From positions 1,922,001 to 1,986,000 of the forward strand of contig NZ_CP053939.1 in assembly GCF_013267835.1 (NCBI RefSeq): a stretch of DNA of 64,000 nt. The letters run 5' to 3'. Position numbers and translations under genes: made by a program. This stretch comes from Neisseria mucosa (GTDB taxonomy: Bacteria > Pseudomonadota > Gammaproteobacteria > Burkholderiales > Neisseriaceae). The notes beneath the pieces are model-generated. The model was not told where the DNA came from. It searched no databases and was given only the letters and a program-made list of their open reading frames with translations. Positions 9,243-16,729 of the stretch are shown here, in pieces; position 1 is the stretch's first letter, and each line of letters begins with the position of its first letter.

Positions 9243-10613
9243 ATGGATTTATATAAAATTCAGCAAAACATCTTACGAAAAGCCAAGATTGATCCTCAAA
9301 AGGTTAACGCTTGGATTTATAACAATCAAAGTATAGTGTTCGATTTTCTGTTGAACGACTATTTTGTCAGCGTCAGTTATACGGCAGTAGGACAAACCTT
9401 TAACTTTATTGAGCGTAATAAGAGCAAGGTTTCTAAGATTTCCGGCTTCCATAAATTTCTGAAATATATTTCAGAAATTTATGGAAGTTACCCACAATCG
9501 GTTAATCAAGAAAAGACAGTATTGTCTTTTAAATTTGCTGAAGCCGATTGGGCAAAAATCGAGGATAAATTTAGTGAGATTTTAGAAGTTACTTCCATTT
9601 ATCTTGGCAGCGAACTGTGCTACATCCTGAATGTTGAAAAAAATAAAGGCATTAATTTAGCCGAGTATTTGGATAAGCCGGAAGTTGAATACATTGGTGT
9701 TAAAGGCGACAGTAATGAGTTTTTCCTAAGCTATGCTCGGAATCATGGTCTAAGTGATTATGTTTATGAGCTAAATAATAGAGGCTTTTTAGCTGTTGAA
9801 CACAAAATGGGTGTAAGTGTGTTCCGTCGTGTGAACAAGCACAGTTATAAAGATCTTTTGGCTTATTTCCCAGACTCTTTCCATGAGTTGGAGAATGTCA
9901 TTTATACTGTTGAAGCACCGAAAGTATTGAGTGCCAACAAGAAAAACCTATTGGTGTTGTTCTCTTATACCAATAAGAGCAATGAGAATATGGTTGACCG
10001 TTATTATAGCCACCCATTTCCATTTATCAGCAACAGCATTATGCCAAATACTTATATCATCCGTATGGCTGATGTATCGGACGCGTTTGGCAGTCACGGG
10101 TTGAATACAAAGTTTGATGAAAATATCGAAGACAATATCCAGCGTTTCATTAAGAGCCTGATGAGTATTTATGGCGTAGATAAGAAAAACGTAGTCATTT
10201 GTGGTGCATCATCAGGCGGTACAGGGGCGGTATATCACGGCTTAATTGGCGGGTACAAAACCTTTGCAATCGACCCATTTTTGGGCAACCATAAATACTA
10301 TGGTGGCAAAGATCCATTGTATCTGCACTCTATCCGTACGCCGATTTTGGAGACTTTCAAAAAGCTACCAGATGTAATTGATCATAACCTTGAAAATCAA
10401 GTAGTCATTTCATCGGCTAAAGTATCAGAGTTTTATCCGGATATTAAAGAGCTGAAAGAAGCATTGCCTACAGTTGTATTATGCGAGTTTGACTTTGAAA
10501 AAATTCAAAAGCACATAGATTTTTCAGGCAATACAGTATTCTTGTCCAATACCATTATCAATAATTTGCTGTTGGACATCCATATTACTGATTCGGACAT
10601 TAATCTGAACTAA
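9243..10613 (+). CDS. Alpha/beta-hydrolase-like capsule biosynthesis protein (XcbB/CpsF-like), candidate acyl transferase
   Basis: The 456-aa product starts at the ATG 1 bp after the adenylation gene's stop, so translation is probably coupled. The C-terminal half has a nucleophile-elbow sequence CGASSGGTG with GxSxG at 321-325 (Ser323), followed by AIDPFLGNHKYYGG. This suggests a serine-hydrolase or acyl-transferase fold similar to Asp2 and to capsule proteins named XcbB/CpsF found next to Stealth enzymes. The first 130 residues look related to the N-terminal part of the acyltransferase encoded at 10699. A role in moving the activated aminoacyl group to the capsule sugar is inferred from the operon. 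The family assignment rests on memory of the motif pattern and is moderate. Confidence 0.6.
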   Translation: MDLYKIQQNILRKAKIDPQKVNAWIYNNQSIVFDFLLNDYFVSVSYTAVGQTFNFIERNKSKVSKISGFHKFLKYISEIYGSYPQSVNQEKTVLSFKFAEADWAKIEDKFSEILEVTSIYLGSELCYILNVEKNKGINLAEYLDKPEVEYIGVKGDSNEFFLSYARNHGLSDYVYELNNRGFLAVEHKMGVSVFRRVNKHSYKDLLAYFPDSFHELENVIYTVEAPKVLSANKKNLLVLFSYTNKSNENMVDRYYSHPFPFISNSIMPNTYIIRMADVSDAFGSHGLNTKFDENIEDNIQRFIKSLMSIYGVDKKNVVICGASSGGTGAVYHGLIGGYKTFAIDPFLGNHKYYGGKDPLYLHSIRTPILETFKKLPDVIDHNLENQVVISSAKVSEFYPDIKELKEALPTVVLCEFDFEKIQKHIDFSGNTVFLSNTIINNLLLDIHITDSDINLN

Positions 10614-10623
10614 ATGCGAAGTA

Positions 10624-10661
10624 AATAGACAGTAAGTTTAAAATTTACTGTCTATTTTTTT
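10624..10661 (+). terminator. Rho-independent hairpin between the XcbB-like and acyltransferase genes
   Basis: AATAGACAGTAA (10624-10635) pairs with TTACTGTCTATT (10645-10656) over a 9-nt loop and is followed by a T-run. It is an A/T-rich, non-DUS terminator in the middle of the rightward operon. It probably attenuates rather than abolishes expression of the next gene. Confidence 0.7.
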
Positions 10662-10698
10662 AATATTTGAACCATATTTATCATGTTTGGGGAATGTA

Positions 10699-11748
10699 AT
10701 GGTAGATAAAACGACTGAAGAATTTCAGCAAGAAATTCTTAAAAATATCAAATTAAAAAATACGTCTGTTGATATTTATTATCAGCAGAATGTGTACTGC
10801 AATTTCAAATCTGACCGTGAAACACCATTTTCTGTCAGTTTAAATTTAGTTTGGCAAAAGATTTTCCTGTTTTATCGTAATAAAAGTGAGATAGATAATA
10901 TCGGAGAAATGTTTCCAAACTTCAGTTTATCTAAGCAGGATGGGGATAATGTATACATTTATGATGTCAGTGCTTTGGATTTTGCCCAAACCTGTGCGGT
11001 CTTTATCAAATTGGCCGAACGTGCGGAACAATATTTTTCTGAACGGCCAGTAGTTAACAGCCGCAAAAAAGAAGTGATGTCAGGTAATTATATCGACACC
11101 TCTGGAAATAAAATTACTGCACCTGATAATCTGCGAAACTGTCATTTCCAATTTCTAGGAGGAGGTGGGAATGAAGTTGTTATCCACCCTAATGCAAACT
11201 TGCGTAATGTATTTTTAGAATTTTTAGGCAAGGACAGCAAAGTCTATATTGGAGAAAATGTTTCTATGCAAGGCCAATGGTGTTTGGGAGTAGGCTGTAC
11301 GATTAACATCGGTAGTAAAACTACCAGTACCAATCCGGTTTATATTACTGTTGCCGAACATACAACCTTGTCCATTGGTGAAGATTGTATGTTTGCCACT
11401 AATAATCAAATCCGTACTGATGATGCACACCCAATTTATGATGTTCATACTGGAAAACGTTTAAATGTTTCTAAAGACGTTACTATTGGAGACAGAGTGT
11501 GGGTAGCCTATGGCGCAACAATTTGGGGTGGCACAAAGATTGGTAGCGGTAGTATTGTTGGTGCATTTTCGGTAGTGAAAAAACATTTTCCTAATAACTG
11601 CGTTATTGCAGGCGTGCCGGCTAAAGTCATACGCAAAGATGTATTTTGGGAACGCAATAATGTTTTATATACAGATATAGATGAAGGTAAGGATTTGGCA
11701 GAAATGAATCATGTCACCTATATCAATTCAACAGTAGAACTTGATTAG
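10699..11748 (+). CDS. Left-handed beta-helix (hexapeptide-repeat) acyltransferase
   Basis: This 349-aa protein starts at the ATG at 10699, preceded by GGGGA; an upstream TTG at 10687 is less likely. Residues 1 to about 115 form an extra N-terminal domain. From about 130 onward come hexapeptide-repeat turns (VVIHPNANLRNVFLEF, VYIGENVSM, LSIGEDCMF), the catalytic-type segment RTDDAHPIYD, and the closing repeats TIGDRVWVAYGATIWGG and IVGAFSVV...IAGVPAKVIRKD. Such enzymes O- or N-acetylate polysaccharides using acetyl-CoA, or use acyl-carrier proteins as LpxA does. Its place after a carrier protein, a ligase and a hydrolase-like protein suggests capsule acylation. The actual donor and acceptor are unknown. 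Confidence 0.8.
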   Translation: MVDKTTEEFQQEILKNIKLKNTSVDIYYQQNVYCNFKSDRETPFSVSLNLVWQKIFLFYRNKSEIDNIGEMFPNFSLSKQDGDNVYIYDVSALDFAQTCAVFIKLAERAEQYFSERPVVNSRKKEVMSGNYIDTSGNKITAPDNLRNCHFQFLGGGGNEVVIHPNANLRNVFLEFLGKDSKVYIGENVSMQGQWCLGVGCTINIGSKTTSTNPVYITVAEHTTLSIGEDCMFATNNQIRTDDAHPIYDVHTGKRLNVSKDVTIGDRVWVAYGATIWGGTKIGSGSIVGAFSVVKKHFPNNCVIAGVPAKVIRKDVFWERNNVLYTDIDEGKDLAEMNHVTYINSTVELD

Positions 11749-11761
11749 TGCATCTAACAGT

Positions 11762-11801
11762 AAAGGCCGTCTGAAAACATAAAAGTTTTCAGACGGCCTT
11801 T
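11762..11801. terminator. Bidirectional DUS hairpin between converging capsule operons
   Basis: AAAGGCCGTCTGAAAAC (11762-11778) and its complement (11785-11801) form a 17-bp stem with a 6-nt loop and T-runs on both strands. It separates the rightward acyl operon from the leftward polymerase gene. Confidence 0.85.
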
Positions 11802-11819
11802 TTTAAGATAAGACAAAGG

Positions 11820-14800
11820 TTATTCTAAACAAGCCAATTGTTTTTTCAGACACTCAGCCTGTAATGCCTTGTCACCTTTAGCTTCGGCTATTTCAGCTGC
11901 CAGTTTCCAATATGCTGCTGTGTCTTGTAGAGAGAGACTGTCAAAATAACGTTGTGCTGCCTGATGGTTTTTCAGACGGCATAAAGCAGTTGTATAAAGA
12001 TACATCGTTTCCGGTGAGGCTTGTGCAAAATCAGCCAATATTTTGGTGACAGACTCCCAATCTTGGTTTTGGGCAAGTTTTTCAGCTTCATACAAGGCCA
12101 AAGACGGATTCTCGGGATATTTTTGGCGCAGTTGAGCCAATAGATATCTTTCGCCGTCAGTGTTACCGGCAGCGTACATTTTTTTCAGATAATCGACTGT
12201 TAAATCTTCAGGAATTAAGAGCAGATTTTCTTCAAAGGCACGGTTAAGCTGGGTAAATAGTTTTTCAGAATCACCGCGTAATTTTGCCAGTCTTGCAATG
12301 GCGATACGGCAACTTGGATCATTTTGAGTATGTTTTTCAAAAGCAACCAAATACTGATGCGCGCCTTGTAAGTTACCAAGTTTCATGCAGAGGTAAGAAG
12401 CCAACAGCTCGGGTTTGAGATAGCCTTTTTGGCGATCGTCCAAGCTATCAATATACGTTTTCAGTAAAGCCAATGCTACAAAATAATTCTGCTCCGATAG
12501 CTTTTGTGCTACGGTCAACAAAGGTTGATATGAGTCGGGTAAGTCTGTACCTATCCGGGCAAACAGTTTTTCAGACGACCTTTTTGCTTGGTGAAACGAG
12601 GCTGCAAGTAATGCGACAAGTAAATCATTTTGCGTTCCTATATGCTCGTTTTCAGCAAAAAATTCCGCCCCTTTAACAGCATTACCGATATATAAGTCCA
12701 TTTTCGCATGCCAGTAACCTGCGGTATCGGGATAATCAGGTAACAGGTTTTGCAAAGTATCAAACTGGTTGCTCTCAAATAAAGCGTTCAGATAACGATG
12801 GCGATAATCAGCTGTTTCTTCCGCATTCAGACGGCCTGTATCAAGCAGAGTTTGGATACGGGTTGCTGCCAAGTCCCATGCATGATGATTCTCTGCTTGG
12901 GTAATCATATTCTGAATAATAGGCAGATTATCTGTAGTGTCAGGTTGGTCAAGTGCTGTAATAGACTGATAGACACGCTCACAATTATTCGAATCCCTAA
13001 ATTGGAATGTCTTATCAATGCGTGTTTGATACAAATCTGGTACTTTAGCTTGGTTTTCTACTAGATCTTTTAATGCTGCCAGAAGTTCTGTTTCATTATA
13101 AGCAACTGCACCAAAACCATCTCGGTTATAGTCAAAATAACCTTTTTGATAGGTGTGATTTCCACTGGAGAATACTTCATCATAATCAAATTGATAATAC
13201 AAAATAGCTTTATTCAAGTAGGCTACATCAAATGCAACAGATGAGTAGTCTGTAATCAAGATGCTAGTATTTTGGAAGACGGATTGGATGTTACCTTCTG
13301 AATAGCTATAGATTTTAATAAAGTCAGGCACAGTGAACTCATCCATGTATTCCTGAATACTTGGATGTGGTGCAAAGACGATTTGATAACCTTGATCATT
13401 CAGTTCTTTTAATATGGCGTGATTCATGAAACCATGCCAATGTTTGGCATAGTTAGTTTTCATGAAGTTAGGGTTTCTTGTTCGTTCTGTACCTGAAATA
13501 TATGTGCCTACAATGGAGCTACGCCATGTTGGCATAATTAAAATCTGTTTAGATTCAGTATTGTTATTGATGAGTAAACGGTCATAACGAGGGAAACCTG
13601 TCAGTTTAACTTCTTTTTTACCAAATTTATAAGCAGTCGTGTTGTCCACAATAGAATGGTATTCTGGATTTGTCGCTGTAACGAAACAAGCAATTTTTTT
13701 GGTATTTAACCAACCTGATAAATCATCTTTCGTAATGCCATGTTGTAAAAAGACGTAGTCTTTATCTAATAGGGAATCATCTTTGAAATAATGTGTGATA
13801 TATCCATCAACATGACTACTGATGATTTTTTCGCAGTCTTTTAATTTACTCTCAAATGCAGATGAGCCAAATTCAAGCAAATTAAACCCATCTTGTTCGA
13901 GCCTTTTCCAATCAGAGGAGGTTTTTTTCAGGGCAAAATAAATATCTTGTTCTGGATGATTTTCACTAATATAACGATATAAGTGTTCTGCATTATCATC
14001 GGCCTGATTGTCCCTATCCATTAAAATCCAGGCATTCGATTTAACCGTGGATTTTTGTTTGAATGAAGTGAATACTGTTTCGATTGGTAGTTTGTCAAAT
14101 TGTTTTCCTGAGAATGTTAATTTGGCTCTTTTACCGGCTAGAAAAAGTTCTAAATCGCCCATGTCGTGACAAGGAAGCCATGTTCGGTATTCTTTAGTGT
14201 ATAAACTGCCTAGAAAGTCATAGACAACTTCTTTTTGGTATTTAGGGAATATTTCCTTACCATTGATTACCCATTGTTCAACAATTGGAAAATTTGAAAA
14301 ATATTTCACCAAAATCTGTTTCTTTTTCAAATCAAAATCTTCAATATAGGCAATTTGATTCTTAGGTGCCGTATTTTTAAATAAACCGAGCAGAGCTACT
14401 TTTTGGAAAAACCATGTCCCTGCTAAATTAAAGCGAAGAATTGTTGCTTCATCAATATATGAAAACATTTCATGTAATAAGGCAACGAAATGTTTTTTTT
14501 GCTCTTCACTTAGGTGTGACAATGCTGCAGGTTTGTTTACGATACGACCAAAATACCAGATGATATGGTATAGGACGATTCTTTGAATATGCTCAGGGAC
14601 TTTTCCAAATTTCATTTTGGCTGTTTTCAAAATTTCAATACAGCCTTTTTCAATTACCCTAGAAAATAGTAATGGATTGTTCCATGCTCCATCTAACGTG
14701 GACGAACCATCAGAACGTTTTCGATAAAAATAACTGATTTTTGACAGAAAAGCAGCATTAGTTGAGGCATCAGTATTTAGAATATAATCGGTAACAAATT

Positions 14801-15488
14801 TTGCATCTTCAAAGCTAGGTTTCATTGCCTCATCAAAATAAATATGTGCATTACGGATATTATCAATTTTGAAAAAAGCAGTACTTGCAGATAATTGTAG
14901 GTGATCTTTTAGATTAGATAATGGAAGGACAACATCCCCTTTAGCAAAACGATATTTTAAGGGGTGTGTATCTTTCACCATGTCTTTATCTTCAAAGTAG
15001 AAGACTAATGGGCAACCTACTATGCTAATGTTGGCATTATTACTTAAGAAGTTATCTGTTTTGTAGAAGTAATCAGAAGAAACAAAATCATCTGGATCTA
15101 TGAATGTTACCCATTCGGTTTTTACATGTTGCAAACCCAGATTGCGAGCCGAGGCCTGGCCGCCATTTTCTTTGTAAAAATAATGGATATTTTGGGGAAA
15201 CTTGGCTTGCCATCGTTTGATGATTTCTGCCGAATGGTCGGTTGACCCATCATCTACTAGAATGATTTGAATGTGTTTTTTGAAATTCAAGCTTTGTTTG
15301 ACGATACTGTCAAAGTATTCATCAAGGTATTTTTCGACGTTATAAACGGCTGAAACGATTGTAAATTGATTATTACCTTCGTATTTTAAGGGAAGGTATT
15401 TTTTGAGTTTCATTACGCGTTTGGCGTACATGTCGCGGAAAAAGAGTTTAGGGTCTCGTAAGAGCTTCCGAAATTTTTTATTGTTCAT
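11820..15488 (-). CDS. Three-module capsule polymerase candidate: GT2 + TagF-like glycerophosphotransferase + TPR
   Basis: The 1222-aa protein begins with a basic segment (KFRKLLRDPKLFFRDM) like that of the two Stealth proteins. Residues about 42-240 are a GT-A family 2 glycosyltransferase: TIVSAVYNVEKYLDEYF, LVDDGSTD, KENGGQASARNLGL and the metal site DPDD at 131-134. Residues about 485-860 match CDP-glycerol:glycerophosphotransferases (TagB/TagF): FLQHGITKDDL with His583, TGFPRYDRLL, MPTWR, FAPHPS and TDYSS at 746-750. Residues about 870-1222 are helical TPR-like repeats. Similar GT/TagF fusions make glycerol-phosphate-containing capsules in Actinobacillus pleuropneumoniae and meningococcal groups H and Z. 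No cytidylyltransferase for CDP-glycerol lies in the window, so the donor could differ. Confidence 0.85.
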   Translation of the reverse strand: MNNKKFRKLLRDPKLFFRDMYAKRVMKLKKYLPLKYEGNNQFTIVSAVYNVEKYLDEYFDSIVKQSLNFKKHIQIILVDDGSTDHSAEIIKRWQAKFPQNIHYFYKENGGQASARNLGLQHVKTEWVTFIDPDDFVSSDYFYKTDNFLSNNANISIVGCPLVFYFEDKDMVKDTHPLKYRFAKGDVVLPLSNLKDHLQLSASTAFFKIDNIRNAHIYFDEAMKPSFEDAKFVTDYILNTDASTNAAFLSKISYFYRKRSDGSSTLDGAWNNPLLFSRVIEKGCIEILKTAKMKFGKVPEHIQRIVLYHIIWYFGRIVNKPAALSHLSEEQKKHFVALLHEMFSYIDEATILRFNLAGTWFFQKVALLGLFKNTAPKNQIAYIEDFDLKKKQILVKYFSNFPIVEQWVINGKEIFPKYQKEVVYDFLGSLYTKEYRTWLPCHDMGDLELFLAGKRAKLTFSGKQFDKLPIETVFTSFKQKSTVKSNAWILMDRDNQADDNAEHLYRYISENHPEQDIYFALKKTSSDWKRLEQDGFNLLEFGSSAFESKLKDCEKIISSHVDGYITHYFKDDSLLDKDYVFLQHGITKDDLSGWLNTKKIACFVTATNPEYHSIVDNTTAYKFGKKEVKLTGFPRYDRLLINNNTESKQILIMPTWRSSIVGTYISGTERTRNPNFMKTNYAKHWHGFMNHAILKELNDQGYQIVFAPHPSIQEYMDEFTVPDFIKIYSYSEGNIQSVFQNTSILITDYSSVAFDVAYLNKAILYYQFDYDEVFSSGNHTYQKGYFDYNRDGFGAVAYNETELLAALKDLVENQAKVPDLYQTRIDKTFQFRDSNNCERVYQSITALDQPDTTDNLPIIQNMITQAENHHAWDLAATRIQTLLDTGRLNAEETADYRHRYLNALFESNQFDTLQNLLPDYPDTAGYWHAKMDLYIGNAVKGAEFFAENEHIGTQNDLLVALLAASFHQAKRSSEKLFARIGTDLPDSYQPLLTVAQKLSEQNYFVALALLKTYIDSLDDRQKGYLKPELLASYLCMKLGNLQGAHQYLVAFEKHTQNDPSCRIAIARLAKLRGDSEKLFTQLNRAFEENLLLIPEDLTVDYLKKMYAAGNTDGERYLLAQLRQKYPENPSLALYEAEKLAQNQDWESVTKILADFAQASPETMYLYTTALCRLKNHQAAQRYFDSLSLQDTAAYWKLAAEIAEAKGDKALQAECLKKQLACLE

Positions 15489-15506
15489 TTTTTTGACCTT
15501 TTATTT

Positions 15507-16610
15507 TTATTTGGTTTTGAAGTAATTTTCCAGCATTTGAATCAGTTTGTCCTGGTAGTTTTCAATCTGTTGCTGGCTGTGAAAATCGTTGGCACAAAAA
15601 GAGTGTGGCTGCCACCCATTTTTTTTATTTTCCAAGAGCTTGATATATTGGGCAGGCGCTTTGTTGGAGCGGATATTAAAATAATAACATATTTCATTAC
15701 CTACTGTAGATTTCCTGTTTAAAAACATCAGCCAAGGTACGAGGAAGGTGGCAAGGTTGAGATCGTGGTTAGAACGGAAACGGTTGGATAAAAAGGCTTC
15801 AATCTCAGTACGGTAGTGCTGCCAAGCAAATTGAAAGCTGCTTTTATGCAGTGGGATATAGGTGTGTACTAACGGACGGTCGATATGGCAGTCGTAGTGC
15901 TGTTGTAATAGTGTGATACAGTTTTTTGAGGCGGAAAGAGTTGGTGTGTCGGTTCCTCTTTCGGACATTTGTTTTAGGCTTTTGTCTGCAATAAAAAGTG
16001 AAGCAATGCCGTTGGCGTGAAAAAAATGTTCCTTCGGTAATGGTCGGGCAACAAATACATCATCGTTAAAATAGATGAAGTGTTCATTTAGATTGGGAAT
16101 GTTGTGCAGGTGTGCTTCGATTACATGCGAATTGAAGGTGGGCAGGTATTGCGGGTCAATGATTTGACTGTGATCTATTATGCTGACATTGGGATAGTCG
16201 GCAGGATTGAGCCAGTCGGGGCGTTGGTTGTCGGTAATGATGTAGATATGGTTGACCCACGGCAGGAAGGTACGCACGCTGTGAAGTGAATAGTAAAGTT
16301 CGTTGTGGTTGCTGAAACGGGCTTCGTCATTATTGTGGAGTGCGTTTTGTTCGGCAGTAGGGCTATGTTGGCGGCGGCGTTGCTGCCATTTGGGATCTTG
16401 GTTATTTACCCATGTGAAAACGACATCAACTTTAATAGGGGGAAGATTGATACTATTTTCAAGTTCGGCTAAATACAGGGTGTTGTCGATAATGACCGGT
16501 TCGTCAGACTCTGTTGTACGCTGTTCGGCATTGCGGACAGGGTATCTTTTATTGAGATAGTCGCGGAAGAATACACCTGGTTGTCGAATCAGTTTTTTAA
16601 GTTTTCTCAT
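15507..16610 (-). CDS. Stealth-family sugar-phosphate transferase, second copy
   Basis: The 367-aa product has the same layout as the Stealth protein encoded at 2431-3552: VDVVFTWVNNQDPKW at about 61-75, RFSNHNELYYSLHSV at about 98-112, HIYIITDNQRPDW at about 121-133, TFNSHVIEAH, FNDDVFVARP at 181-190 and a C-terminal PHSFCANDF. The DxD-like pair and Arg of the fourth region are kept, so it should be active. It lies 18 bp upstream of the polymerase gene on the same strand and is the first gene of that leftward operon, diverging from ctrA. It probably transfers a hexose-1-phosphate in capsule chain synthesis; the donor sugar is unknown. Confidence 0.88.
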   Translation of the reverse strand: MRKLKKLIRQPGVFFRDYLNKRYPVRNAEQRTTESDEPVIIDNTLYLAELENSINLPPIKVDVVFTWVNNQDPKWQQRRRQHSPTAEQNALHNNDEARFSNHNELYYSLHSVRTFLPWVNHIYIITDNQRPDWLNPADYPNVSIIDHSQIIDPQYLPTFNSHVIEAHLHNIPNLNEHFIYFNDDVFVARPLPKEHFFHANGIASLFIADKSLKQMSERGTDTPTLSASKNCITLLQQHYDCHIDRPLVHTYIPLHKSSFQFAWQHYRTEIEAFLSNRFRSNHDLNLATFLVPWLMFLNRKSTVGNEICYYFNIRSNKAPAQYIKLLENKKNGWQPHSFCANDFHSQQQIENYQDKLIQMLENYFKTK

Positions 16611-16683
16611 GACGGTATTCGCTGTAATGTGATGTTTTTTGATACTTATGTCAGGTTTTCAGACGGCCTAATATTTCATCAGG

Positions 16684-16692
16684 TGTTATAAT
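16684..16692 (+). promoter_or_regulatory. Extended -10 promoter candidate for ctrABCD
   Basis: TGTTATAAT in the 119-bp spacer between the divergent Stealth gene and ctrA is a perfect -10 hexamer (16687-16692) with the TGn extension. No good -35 is visible 17 bp upstream, where a DUS ends. Transcription would begin near 16699, giving a leader of about 30 nt. Confidence 0.55.
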
Positions 16693-16729
16693 GGTCGTGC
16701 TTAATTAAAAGTATAGTGAGATTTAATCA

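Noticed and set aside
16611..16729. RNA thermometer like that before the meningococcal cssA gene
   Set aside because: The leader to either side is short and no stable pairing of the ribosome-binding site with tandem repeats is visible.
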